A DNA stretch of 14,904 bases from DATCDR01 sp036510575 (GCA_036510575.1 DATCDR010000029.1:1-14904); one strand, 5' to 3'. Shown: positions 5,049-12,530, counted from the first letter of the stretch. The notes: a model not told the origin generated them from the letters alone. Program-made: numbers and translations.

Positions 5049-6566
5049 TCAGCCCCGCTTCGTCGACTTCTTCGCGGGGCTGCGGCGCTTGACGGCCTTT
5101 GATGCAGGTGCGGGGGCCTTTCGCGCTTTGGTCGTGCCTGAAGCGGCGATCGGCTGCACCATCGCTCGTGGGTCGACGAGGCGATCGAACTCCTCCGCGC
5201 TCACCGCGCCGAGCGCAAGGGCCGCTTCGCGAAGCGTCGCGTCGTTCGCGTTTGCATAGATCGCCACCCTCGCTGCTTCGTCGTAACCGATTACCGGACT
5301 GAGAGCGGTGACGAGCATCAGTGATCGCTCGACGAAGCTCGCAATCTGCTTGGTGTTCGGTTCCATGCCGTCGACGAGGAACCTGCGGAAGTTGGTCATT
5401 CCGCCGGAAAGGATGCGGATCGACTCCATCACGTTGTGGATCATGAGTGGCTTGTAGACGTTCATCTCAAGGTGTCCGCCACCCCCTCCAAGCGCGACCG
5501 CGACGTCGAGACCGATCACCTGGGTAGCGATCATCGTCAGTGCCTCGCACTGGGTGGGATTTACCTTGCCCGGCATGATCGATGAGCCGGGCTCGTTAGC
5601 CGGCAGGATCAGCTCGTGGATTCCAGCCCGCGGCCCCGCTGCGAGCAGGCGGATGTCGTTCGCGATCTTAAAGAGCGAAACGGCGAGCGTCCGAAGCGCG
5701 GCGGAGAGATGCACGATGGCGTCATGCGAGCCTTGGACCGTGAACTTGTTCGGTGCTGGGACGAACGGCAGCCTGGTGAGCGAAGCGATCTCGGCCGCGA
5801 CAGCGAGATCAAAGCCCGGAGGGGCGTTGATGCCGGTGCCTACCGCTGTGCCCCCGAGTGAGAGGCGGTAGACCCCGCCGAGCGCGTATTCGATCCGTTC
5901 GACGTCATCTTCGAGCAAGCCGACGTAGCCGGAGAACTCCTGGCCGAGCGTGAGCGGTGTGGCGTCTTGGAGATGCGTGCGGCCGATCTTGATGATCTCC
6001 CTCCACTCCTCGGCGCGCAGGTGTAGCGCATCGCGAAGCTCGCGGACTGCAGGGAGCAGCTCGGAGGTGACGCCCGCCGCGGCGGCGAGATACATCGCAG
6101 ACGGAAACGAATCGTTCGAGGACTGCGACATGTTGACGTGATCGTTCGGGTGCACCGGCGACTTGGATCCGACCGGCGTACCCGCGAGCTCACAGGCGCG
6201 ATTGGAGATGACCTCGTTGACGTTCATGTTGAACTGGGTCCCGCTTCCGGTCATCCAGACGTGGAGCGGAAACATGTCGGCGTGTCTGCCGGAAAGGATC
6301 TCGTCGCAGACCGTGACGATCAAGATCTTGTTCGCGCGAGAGAGCCTGCCGTCCTCGTGATTCACGATCGCGGCGGCCTTCTTTAGGGTCGCGTAGGCGC
6401 CGATCATCTCACGAGGGATCAAGTCGTCGCCGATGGCGAAGTGCTCGAGTGATCGTTGTGTCTCTGCTCCCCAGAGCTTGTCGGCCGGAACGGCCACCTC
6501 GCCGAGGCTGTCGCTCTCGAGGCGGAACCGCTTCGTCGTTGCCTCTTTCTTGCCCGTCTCGATCAC
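5049..6566 (-). CDS. fumC: Class II fumarate hydratase with a basic C-terminal tail
   Basis: Catalyses reversible hydration of fumarate to malate in the TCA cycle; homotetramer in the cytoplasm. The conserved regions are all present: T-G-S-G-T-Q-x-N-M-N-V-N-E-V (106-119), H-P-N-D-H-V-N-M-S-Q-S-S-N-D (139-152), the catalytic His in G-R-T-H-L-Q-D-A-T-P (about His198), and the fumarase/aspartase signature G-S-S-I-M-P-G-K-V-N-P (327-337). G-R-T-H and K-V-N-P favour fumarase over aspartase or argininosuccinate lyase. The product is 505 residues against the usual 460-470; the excess is a C-terminal tail (480-505) with 11 Lys/Arg among 26 residues plus Ala/Pro/Ser. Start GTG at 6566 has GAGG 4 nt upstream; ATG at 6590 would add 8 residues. 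The open frame up to 6839 is not all coding. Confidence 0.95.
   Translation of the reverse strand: MIETGKKEATTKRFRLESDSLGEVAVPADKLWGAETQRSLEHFAIGDDLIPREMIGAYATLKKAAAIVNHEDGRLSRANKILIVTVCDEILSGRHADMFPLHVWMTGSGTQFNMNVNEVISNRACELAGTPVGSKSPVHPNDHVNMSQSSNDSFPSAMYLAAAAGVTSELLPAVRELRDALHLRAEEWREIIKIGRTHLQDATPLTLGQEFSGYVGLLEDDVERIEYALGGVYRLSLGGTAVGTGINAPPGFDLAVAAEIASLTRLPFVPAPNKFTVQGSHDAIVHLSAALRTLAVSLFKIANDIRLLAAGPRAGIHELILPANEPGSSIMPGKVNPTQCEALTMIATQVIGLDVAVALGGGGGHLEMNVYKPLMIHNVMESIRILSGGMTNFRRFLVDGMEPNTKQIASFVERSLMLVTALSPVIGYDEAARVAIYANANDATLREAALALGAVSAEEFDRLVDPRAMVQPIAASGTTKARKAPAPASKAVKRRSPAKKSTKRG
5050..5082 (-). terminator. Hairpin spanning the fumC stop codon
   Basis: CAGCCCCGC (5050-5058) and GCGGGGCTG (5074-5082) are exact reverse complements with a 15-nt loop. 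The stem includes the fumC TGA and codes for the last residues of the basic tail. No T-tract follows. It may be a terminator or an RNA-stability element, or only a by-product of Arg/Gly and Ala/Lys codons. Confidence 0.3.
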
Positions 6567-6613
6567 CTCGCCTCGTGTTCGCCCTGCCATCCGCAGCCGC
6601 TCGCGTAGTGCAG

Positions 6614-6624
6614 ATCCTAAGGAT
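6614..6624. promoter_or_regulatory. 11-bp palindrome overlapping a possible fumC -10 box
   Basis: ATCCTAAGGAT is symmetric around its central base. Read on the minus strand it contains TAGGAT (6619-6614), which would start fumC mRNA about 16 nt before the ATG at 6590. A repressor site overlapping a promoter is possible; the -35 is not convincing. Confidence 0.25.
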
Positions 6625-6722
6625 GATGCGCACCTGGCCATCCAGAATCGCTGGAGCTCCCTCGCTGTAGCAGCGTCGAACCCGCGGTGACGAGGGCGGT
6701 TTTGCCGGCATATCCGCGTCGG

Positions 6723-6728
6723 TAGGCT
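6723..6728 (+). promoter_or_regulatory. Possible -10 box of the MFS transporter gene
   Basis: TAGGCT lies about 30 nt before the ATG at 6758, upstream of the ribosome site GAAGGAG (6744-6750, 7 nt spacing). A TTTGCC at 6701-6706 is a poor -35 at 16 nt. Weak evidence. Confidence 0.25.
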
Positions 6729-6757
6729 CGCCGGATTAGCGACGAAGGAGAAACGAC

Positions 6758-8329
6758 ATGGCGCTTCAGCAGTCGGAGGTGCGCGGCCCGGAGCTGAGCC
6801 CGCGACGCTGGTGGACCTTGATCGCGGTCTGCGCGGCATCGTTCATGTTGCTCGTCGACGTCACGATCGTCCAGGTCGCGCTGCCGACCATTCAGCGACA
6901 TCTGCACGCAAGCTTTTCCGACCTGCAGTGGGTGATCGACGCCTACGCGCTGACACTCGCCACGTTGATCCTGACCTGGGGCTCGGTCTCGGACCGATTC
7001 GGGCGAAAGCGCGTTTTCATCTTTGGGCTCATCGTTTTTACGGTCTCGTCGTTGCTCTGCGGGATCGCGGGATCTATCACGATGCTGATCTGGGCGCGGG
7101 CCCTGCAAGGCGTCGGTGGGGCAGCGATGTTCGCCACTGGTCTCGCCCTCATCGGTCAGGACTTCCAAGGGCGCGAGCGAGGAAAGGCGATCGCGGCGTG
7201 GGGAGCGACTGTCGGCGGAGCGGTGGCGATCGGTCCACTCGTCGGCGGCGTGCTGACAAGTGGCCTCGGTTGGCGATGGATCTTCTTCGTCAACCTGCCG
7301 GTTGGTGTCGCTGCGCTTTGGGTCTCGGTCTCGAGAATGGTGAATCAGGGCGACCCTGGGGCGACCGGGCTCGATGTGGCCGGCCTGGTGACATTTTCCG
7401 CGGCGATGTTCCTCCTCGAGTACGCGCTCATCCGCGGCAACGCAATCGGCTGGCAGAGCGCCGAGCTGCTCTCGCTGCTCGGTGGCGCTGCTTTGGCGAT
7501 GTTGCTCTTCATCTTCGCCGAGCTTCGCCAGTCCCGGCCGATGTTCGACCTCTCGCTTTTTAGAAAGCCCGGCTTCACAGGTGTGTGCGTTGGGACCTTC
7601 GCCGTTGGAGCGGGGATGTTCGCCCTTTTGCCCTATCTCACGTTCTACTTGCAGAACGACCTCGGCTTTTCGCCACTTGCCGGCGGCGTTCGACTGCTTC
7701 CCTCGACGCTGCTCGCGTTTCTTGTTCCGCTGACGTTTCGCTCAGTTACCGAGAAGCTCCCCGCGGGTCTCGTGCTTGGCGGTGGAATAGCGATCACCGC
7801 AGGCGGGATCGCGGCACTGCTGGCGGTCAGCGCGACCTCGAGCTGGACCGCGCTTATTCCCGGCGAGTTGCTAGCCGGTTTCGGGATCGGCATTTCGAAC
7901 CCGGCGATCGCCCGAGTCGGCCTCGGCGTGGTGCCCCCTGAGCGAAGCGGTATGGCGTCGGGGATCAGTAACACGTTTCGCATCGGTGGACTCGCCACCG
8001 GCGTCGCGGCACTCGGGGCGATCTTCCAGCAGCGGATCACGACGGAGTTGACGCCGCTATTTGGCGTGCATGCGGCCGCACTCGGCAAGATCGTGTCCTC
8101 CGCCGGCGTTGCTGCGGCGGTCGCGGCGGTGCACGGTCAAGCAGGCGCGGCAACGGCCACACGGGTGGCGTTCATCTCGGGGCTGCACCTGATTCTCGTG
8201 ATCGGCACGGTTCTTGTCGCCTTCGGTGCTGTGGTTTCGGTCGCGCTCGTTCGAGCCAAGGATTTCGTGCACCCTCCTGGCCCGCTGGCTGTGCACCAAG
8301 ATGAGCAGGTGTCTGCGCTCGAGGGCTGA
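6758..8329 (+). CDS. MFS drug-efflux-type transporter, 14-TM DHA2 (EmrB/QacA) family
   Basis: 523 residues with about 14 hydrophobic segments, the size and topology of proton-driven DHA2 exporters in the cytoplasmic membrane. The first membrane segment carries D-V-T-I-V-Q-V-A-L-P (34-43), a typical DHA2 signature with a buried Asp. Motif A, G-S-V-S-D-R-F-G-R-K-R (75-85), follows TM2; R-A-L-Q-G-V-G-G-A (114-122) is motif B; G-W-R-W-I-F-F-V-N-L-P-V-G (161-173) is the region following motif C. The C-terminus is hydrophilic. Substrate cannot be inferred; these proteins export dyes, antiseptics or antibiotics and sometimes natural metabolites. A good ribosome site (GAAGGAG) supports the ATG at 6758. 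It is divergent from fumC, with 167-191 nt between, and no adjacent regulator gene is seen. Confidence 0.94.
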   Translation: MALQQSEVRGPELSPRRWWTLIAVCAASFMLLVDVTIVQVALPTIQRHLHASFSDLQWVIDAYALTLATLILTWGSVSDRFGRKRVFIFGLIVFTVSSLLCGIAGSITMLIWARALQGVGGAAMFATGLALIGQDFQGRERGKAIAAWGATVGGAVAIGPLVGGVLTSGLGWRWIFFVNLPVGVAALWVSVSRMVNQGDPGATGLDVAGLVTFSAAMFLLEYALIRGNAIGWQSAELLSLLGGAALAMLLFIFAELRQSRPMFDLSLFRKPGFTGVCVGTFAVGAGMFALLPYLTFYLQNDLGFSPLAGGVRLLPSTLLAFLVPLTFRSVTEKLPAGLVLGGGIAITAGGIAALLAVSATSSWTALIPGELLAGFGIGISNPAIARVGLGVVPPERSGMASGISNTFRIGGLATGVAALGAIFQQRITTELTPLFGVHAAALGKIVSSAGVAAAVAAVHGQAGAATATRVAFISGLHLILVIGTVLVAFGAVVSVALVRAKDFVHPPGPLAVHQDEQVSALEG

Positions 8330-8357
8330 TACCCGATCAGAGCAGCCGCGAGGGCGC

Positions 8358-9365
8358 TTAGAGCCAGGTCCGCAGCTCTTCTGCGGATGCGCGATTCCAA
8401 GACGTTGGCCACTTCGCTCGCGCTCGTGCGCGCTTTGATCGCTGGCGAAGGATCAAGTCGTAGGCCAGGCGGGCAAGTCCGGGCGAGTCGCGGACGGCGT
8501 CAGTGAGCCATGCTTCGGCAACGACGGTGTCGTGATGATCGCCAAGGACGGTCTGGACTGAAGCGAGCGCCTTCGCGAATTCTGCTGCGCCGGCGACAGA
8601 AGGTCCTACCGCCTCGGCGGCGTAGCGACAGCGTTTGACGAGAATTCGGACGCCGTGGAGGGAGGCGTCGGTAGGTGCCGTGCCGAGGCGCTCCACGTCG
8701 GTGTCGAGCTCGTGCCATGGCTTTTTGACGAACTCGGCTGCGACCTCGCTCGCCGGCTCGCCCACAAGGTGCACGAGCTTTGATCTGAGCGGTGGCATCT
8801 CGGCGAGGTCACGCAAGGTCGCACTCAGCGCGCCGAATCGATCGCTCTCGAGCTCTCCGAGCATGATCGCTCGCGCCGAATCGTTCTGAGTGGTGAGGCG
8901 AGCCGACAAGAGAGCCACCTCTTGAGGATCGGCTCGAGGGAGTCGTCGCGCATCGGCCTCGAGAGCCTTCGCGAGTACGTCGCCGTCTCGAACCGGGCCT
9001 ACCGCACGTCCGAGCCAACGCAGCTCCTTGCCGAGTCCTCGGCGGGGTCGCGGCCGCATTAGCGGCGCGAACGTGCGCAAGTCGGAGTGCAGCCTGCGTA
9101 GGCCGACCCGGAACTGATGGACGTCTTCCGGATCGAGTCCGGAGCGCACGCCTGGTTCGTGCTGGGCGATCTGAGCTATCGACCTCGAGAGCGCCTGGCG
9201 CACCAGGTAGCCGAGCGAACCTGCGTCATCTAAGGACCGTCCGTGTGGGCTCGCCTGGTCGAGGGGTCGAGACGTGGTGAGGGGTGCTCGCTGCGCTGCG
9301 GTTTCGCTCGTCATCTCGGTCTCTACGACTGCTCGGGCGCGTGGCCGGACTCTCGTCGCATTCAC
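8358..9365 (-). CDS. CHAD-domain protein
   Basis: CHAD domains are helical bundles with conserved His and basic residues that bind inorganic polyphosphate. Here the repeated halves are visible: V-H-Q-F-R-V-G-L-R-R-L-H (82-93), V-R-D-G-D-V (125-130), then L-H-G-V-R-I-L-V-K-R-C-R-Y (236-248) and L-G-D-H-H-D-T (274-280). All the usual basic positions (His83, Arg86, Arg90, Arg91, His237, Arg240, Lys244, Arg245, Arg247) are kept. The domain occupies about 52-320; residues 1-50 are low-complexity and polar. No CYTH triphosphatase domain is fused and no polyphosphate kinase gene is nearby. The start is uncertain: GTG at 9365 or ATG at 9314 (318 aa). No strong ribosome site precedes either. Convergent with the transporter gene. 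Confidence 0.9.
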   Translation of the reverse strand: MNATRVRPRARAVVETEMTSETAAQRAPLTTSRPLDQASPHGRSLDDAGSLGYLVRQALSRSIAQIAQHEPGVRSGLDPEDVHQFRVGLRRLHSDLRTFAPLMRPRPRRGLGKELRWLGRAVGPVRDGDVLAKALEADARRLPRADPQEVALLSARLTTQNDSARAIMLGELESDRFGALSATLRDLAEMPPLRSKLVHLVGEPASEVAAEFVKKPWHELDTDVERLGTAPTDASLHGVRILVKRCRYAAEAVGPSVAGAAEFAKALASVQTVLGDHHDTVVAEAWLTDAVRDSPGLARLAYDLILRQRSKRARARAKWPTSWNRASAEELRTWL

Positions 9366-9557
9366 GCCTGGTGGTCACTCACCGTAGTGCTTCTTCGGCG
9401 TAATGATTGCCGAGCCCCAGCTAGGGAGGATTGTCGGCTCGGTTCCGATAGATCGAGCTCAGTGCCGTAATTTTCCGACGCCGAGAGTTATCTCACGACG
9501 GTGATTAGCGCCAAGCTCCCCTGGTCGTCGAGTCGTTGATCACCGGCGCCGGCGGCC

Positions 9558-9585
9558 TTGACGCCGAGTGCTGAGCCGCTATCGT
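9558..9585 (+). promoter_or_regulatory. Promoter of the aldo/keto reductase gene, likely leaderless
   Basis: TTGACG (9558-9563), a 16-nt spacer and TATCGT (9580-9585), followed by exactly 7 nt and the ATG at 9593. This is the best promoter in the window. No ribosome site precedes the ATG (only CGCCCCC), which fits a leaderless transcript. The remaining divergent region 9366-9557 holds a possible -10 for the CHAD gene (TACGGT at 9386-9381, minus strand) and nothing else I can support. Confidence 0.6.
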
Positions 9586-9592
9586 CGCCCCC

Positions 9593-10519
9593 ATGTCAAT
9601 TCCCACTCGCACGCTTGGACGCACCGGCGAAGACGTCACGATCCTCGGCTTTGGAGCCATGGAACTTCGGGGGCAGCCTCGTGGCCCTGAGATCAGTGAT
9701 GAGGACGCGGGCCGTCTTTTGAACTCGGTCCTCGACCTCGGCATCAACTTGATCGACACCTCGATCGACTACGGCCGAAGCGAGGAGCTGATCGGACAGT
9801 TCATCGTCGACCGTCGCGGTGAGTACTTCCTCGCGTCGAAGTGCGGATGCCTGATCGGTGAGCCGCCTGCCGGGTCGACGCCGCCGTATCCGCACGACTA
9901 CAGCCCGGCGAACTTGCGGGCTGGGATCGAACAGAGCCTGACGAGATTGAAGACTGATCACCTCGACCTGCTCCAGGTGCATATCTCGCCGAGCCAGGCG
10001 CAAATGGAGAGCGACGGGACGATCGAGACGATGCAAGCGCTCCAAGACGAGGGCAAGGTTCGCTTTCTCGGAATGTCCGGGACGCTTCCGCACCTGGCCG
10101 ACCACATCGAGATGGGCGTCTTCGATGTCTTTCAGATCCCGTATTCGGCCTTGCAGCGCGAGCACGAGGCGCTGATCGACGACGCGGTCGAGGCCGGCGC
10201 CGGGACGCTCATCCGTGGTGGTGCGGCCAGAGGCGCGCCGGCAGAGGACAAGGGATGGAGCACGTCGCCGATCGGCCTCGCCGATGGTGAGGGTCAACGG
10301 CGGTGGGAGCTCTCCGGTATCGAGGACCTGCTCGGCGACATGAGCAGGCTGGAGTTCGTGCTCCGCTTCACGCTCTCACACCCCGGCCTTTCGAGCACGA
10401 TCGTTGGCACGTCGAAGATCGGCCACCTCGACTCCAACGTGGCGATCGCCGAGAAGGGCCCGCTGCCAAGCGATCTTTACGAAGAAGCCAAGCGGCGACT
10501 CGAGACGCCGAACGCCTGA
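9593..10519 (+). CDS. Aldo/keto reductase
   Basis: NADPH-dependent carbonyl oxidoreductase of the AKR superfamily, (beta/alpha)8 barrel, 308 residues. The catalytic tetrad is complete: Asp55 and Tyr60 in I-D-T-S-I-D-Y-G, Lys83 in L-A-S-K, and His120 in L-L-Q-V-H. The barrel strands are recognisable (V-T-I-L-G-F-G-A-M near 15-23; H-L-D-L-L-Q-V-H 113-120; V-R-F-L-G-M-S 146-152; F-Q-I-P-Y-S 170-175), as is the C-terminal cofactor loop S-S-T-I-V-G-T-S-K (267-275). The substrate is unknown. It precedes the dienelactone-hydrolase-type gene on the same strand, but strong inverted repeats between them suggest separate transcripts. The ATG at 9593 is fixed by the promoter geometry. Confidence 0.93.
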   Translation: MSIPTRTLGRTGEDVTILGFGAMELRGQPRGPEISDEDAGRLLNSVLDLGINLIDTSIDYGRSEELIGQFIVDRRGEYFLASKCGCLIGEPPAGSTPPYPHDYSPANLRAGIEQSLTRLKTDHLDLLQVHISPSQAQMESDGTIETMQALQDEGKVRFLGMSGTLPHLADHIEMGVFDVFQIPYSALQREHEALIDDAVEAGAGTLIRGGAARGAPAEDKGWSTSPIGLADGEGQRRWELSGIEDLLGDMSRLEFVLRFTLSHPGLSSTIVGTSKIGHLDSNVAIAEKGPLPSDLYEEAKRRLETPNA

Positions 10520-10522
10520 GTC

Positions 10523-10536
10523 AAGCGGCGCCGCTT
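10523..10536. repeat. 14-bp perfect palindrome after the aldo/keto reductase gene
   Basis: AAGCGGCGCCGCTT is a perfect palindrome beginning 4 nt after the stop codon, directly before a second, larger inverted repeat. It could be a protein-binding site or part of a compound terminator. Confidence 0.6.
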
Positions 10537-10541
10537 CGGAT

Positions 10542-10572
10542 CCGAGTCGGGTCATCGGCTGACCCGACTCGG
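10542..10572 (+). terminator. 13-bp perfect hairpin downstream of the aldo/keto reductase gene
   Basis: CCGAGTCGGGTCA (10542-10554) pairs without mismatch with TGACCCGACTCGG (10560-10572) across a 5-nt loop (TCGGC). It lies 22 nt after the stop. No T-tract follows, so if a terminator it is of the stem-only type common in high-GC actinobacteria. It insulates the reductase from the hydrolase gene. Confidence 0.7.
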
Positions 10573-10693
10573 GCAGGTGCATCTTCGAGGAGCAGCCCCA
10601 GAGGGGCGCCGACGCACCGCTCGCGTGATGGCTACGGTGAGAGCAGCGACCGCCCGTCGACGAGCGCCGGGCTGAATTTTGGGGAGATCCGAG

Positions 10694-11461
10694 ATGTGGA
10701 ATGACTTCACGACCGACGGCGTGGTCGGCGTTCGGGCCGAGATCACGACGTTCCCAGGAGGCAACGGCGACGAGATTCACGCCTACATCGCACGTCCGCT
10801 GGCAGAGAGCAAGCGCGGCGGCGTGATCTTGTTGCACCACATGCCTGGGTGGGACGAGTTCTACCAGGAGACCGCGGAGCGGCTCGCCAGGCATGGCTGC
10901 GACGTGATCGTTCCTGACCTTTACTGCAGGTTCGGGCACGGCTCTCCTGACGACATGAGCGCGAAGGTCCGCTCGATGGGCGGCGTACCCGACGCGACCG
11001 TCATGGCCGACAGCGCGGCGGCGCGTGACTGGCTTCGAGCGCTGCCGACGAGCAACGGCAAGGTCGCGATCATGGGCTCGTGCTCGGGCGGCCGGCACTC
11101 GATTCTCGCCGCCTCGACGGTGCACGGCTTTGACGCCGTGGTGGATCTTTGGGGCGGTGGTGTGATCATGTTGGAAGACCAGTTCAGCGAGGCACGCCCG
11201 GTCGCGCCGATCACGCTCACCGCCGACATCGACGCTCCCGTGCTCGGGCTCTTCGGCAACGATGACCCGTCCCCCACGCCCGAAGAGGTGGACCTCCAAG
11301 AAGAGGAGATGAAGAAGTACGGAAAGACCTATGAGTTCCATCGCTACGACGGAGCTCCCCACGCCTACTTCTGCTATCACCTGCACCGCTACCGGCACGA
11401 GGCAGCCATGGAGAGCTGGGCGCACATCTTCCGATTCTTCGAGGAGAACCTCTCCGCTTAG
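10694..11461 (+). CDS. Dienelactone hydrolase family protein
   Basis: Alpha/beta hydrolase of the dienelactone hydrolase (DLH) family, 255 residues, cytoplasmic. The DLH-type triad is visible: Cys130 in G-S-C-S-G-G (nucleophile elbow), Asp180 or Asp181 in F-G-N-D-D-P-S-P, and His223 in G-A-P-H-A-Y-F. Glu55 in M-P-G-W-D-E-F matches the Glu that activates the Cys in DLH. Classical DLH opens dienelactone in chlorocatechol breakdown; many family members hydrolyse other lactones or esters, so the exact substrate is open. ATG at 10694 has GGGGAG 7 nt upstream; the frame extends to a TTG at 10679 that overlaps this site. It converges with the decarboxylase-like gene. The preceding gap (10520-10693) holds only the two inverted repeats and the ribosome site. 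Confidence 0.92.
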   Translation: MWNDFTTDGVVGVRAEITTFPGGNGDEIHAYIARPLAESKRGGVILLHHMPGWDEFYQETAERLARHGCDVIVPDLYCRFGHGSPDDMSAKVRSMGGVPDATVMADSAAARDWLRALPTSNGKVAIMGSCSGGRHSILAASTVHGFDAVVDLWGGGVIMLEDQFSEARPVAPITLTADIDAPVLGLFGNDDPSPTPEEVDLQEEEMKKYGKTYEFHRYDGAPHAYFCYHLHRYRHEAAMESWAHIFRFFEENLSA

Positions 11462-11481
11462 AGGCGTTCAGGCCGCGTTCT

Positions 11482-11517
11482 AGCCGACACCCACGGTGCA
11501 GCCGACACCCACGGTGC
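11482..11517. repeat. Tandem direct repeat, 18-bp unit, two exact copies
   Basis: AGCCGACACCCACGGTGC occurs twice head to tail without mismatch (11482-11499 and 11500-11517), and a further 6 bases of a third copy follow. It fills the intergenic space between two convergent genes. Each unit contains CACC/GGTG arms that could form small hairpins. Confidence 0.85.
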
Positions 11518-11558
11518 AGCCGAGATCTGGCGCACCTGAGTGTCCGCCGCTAAACGGC

Positions 11559-12467
11559 CTAGACGAAGATGTCGTCGGTGGTGAGCAGATCCTTGGTGAT
11601 GTGCTGCTCATGGCTGTAGCGAAGGAGCGCGTCGAGGCTCGGACGAGTTGCTTCGATCCCGTACGGAATTGGATCTGGGCCAAGCAGGGTGCGCGTCTCT
11701 GCGAGTGCGGCTTCGGCAGGGGTCAGCTCGACGCCCGACGCGAGGCGGTCCATGAATACTGCCTTGCCTGCTTCGAAGTAGTCGACGAGATTCTTTGCCA
11801 ACGCGGTATCGGCTTCGGCGAGCGAAGCCTTGAGCGCGATGGCGTGGTTGATCGGGAAGATCTTCGTCGAGGTGTACCACTCGCTCTCAGCAGCTGCTGG
11901 GTCGTCAAAGAGCGGCCGCACGTTCTCGACCTCGCCGCGGACCAACCCGAATCCTGCTGCCACCTCTCCTGATGAGACCATGCCGACGAGGTCGGCGCCC
12001 TTTTGGTAGTCGACGTTGTCCGGCCAGACAAATCCGCCGGAGTGCTCCTCGTCGTTGATGACCCAGGTGATGGAGTCGAGGTCGACGCCGTAGTGGTCAC
12101 TCAAGATGCCTCGCGCCCAGACCACAGCGGTGACGGTGTAGGTCCGGCACGCGATGCGCTTGCCGTTTAGGTCCTTCGGGCTCTCGATACCAGCGGCCGT
12201 GTTGACGTGCATCGCTCGAAAGGGGAATCCGCAGGAGGGAAAGATCGGCACTGCGGTGATGTCTTTTTGGTAGTCCCATCCGGCGAGGTAGCTCGTCACC
12301 CCGAGCTCGCAGAAGTCGAATTCGAGCCCACGCATCATTCGCCGGAATGCCGCGACGATATTCGGTTCGACGGTGACGTAGTCGACCTCGAATCCGTGCG
12401 GCTCGACGCTGTGGTCGAGCAGCGCAGCGGTGTAGGGGTAGTTGTTGAGAGCGGCGGAGAGGGCCAT
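11559..12467 (-). CDS. 4,5-dihydroxyphthalate decarboxylase-like protein (periplasmic-binding-protein fold)
   Basis: 302 residues related to Pht5-type 4,5-dihydroxyphthalate decarboxylase, which shares the fold of NMT1/THI5 and ABC solute-binding proteins. Similar segments are F-D-F-C-E-L-G-V-T-S-Y-L (50-61), P-I-F-P-S-C-G-F-P-F-R (74-84), D-L-N-G-K-R-I-A-C-R-T-Y-T-V-T-A-V-V-W-A-R-G-I-L (99-122), and D-H-Y-G-V-D-L-D-S-I-T-W-V (124-136). There is no signal peptide or lipobox, which favours a cytoplasmic enzyme or ligand-binding protein over a transporter component, and no ABC transporter genes are nearby. ATG at 12467 is chosen for its ribosome site AAAGGAAG, 4 nt upstream; the frame continues further without support. 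Family annotation is firm, the reaction is not. Confidence 0.82.
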   Translation of the reverse strand: MALSAALNNYPYTAALLDHSVEPHGFEVDYVTVEPNIVAAFRRMMRGLEFDFCELGVTSYLAGWDYQKDITAVPIFPSCGFPFRAMHVNTAAGIESPKDLNGKRIACRTYTVTAVVWARGILSDHYGVDLDSITWVINDEEHSGGFVWPDNVDYQKGADLVGMVSSGEVAAGFGLVRGEVENVRPLFDDPAAAESEWYTSTKIFPINHAIALKASLAEADTALAKNLVDYFEAGKAVFMDRLASGVELTPAEAALAETRTLLGPDPIPYGIEATRPSLDALLRYSHEQHITKDLLTTDDIFV

Positions 12468-12530
12468 GGTGCTTCCTTTCTCGAAGCGGCTCGTGCCCGA
12501 GCTGGTGGGCGACGAAGGTTGGCGGGATGG

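Noticed and set aside
6567..6839. N-terminal extension of fumarase up to 6839
   Set aside because: It would overlap the start of the divergent MFS gene, and the residues are not fumarase-like; conserved sequence begins near residue 12 of the 6566 start.
6617..7168. 183-residue minus-strand frame overlapping the MFS gene
   Set aside because: Rich in Arg/Asp/Gln with no domain; antisense of clear transmembrane coding sequence.
10376..11425. 349-residue open frame on the minus strand
   Set aside because: It covers the reductase 3' end, both palindromes and most of the DLH-family gene on the opposite strand. The product is Arg/His/Val-rich without any motif, while the plus-strand genes have full active sites.
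11482..11523. Repeats as a possible CRISPR array
   Set aside because: The units are head to tail without spacers, 18 bp long and only two complete copies; no cas genes.
11559..12467. ABC-transporter substrate-binding protein (NMT1/THI5-like)
   Set aside because: Same fold, but no signal peptide or lipobox and no permease or ATPase gene nearby; the decarboxylase-like reading fits better.
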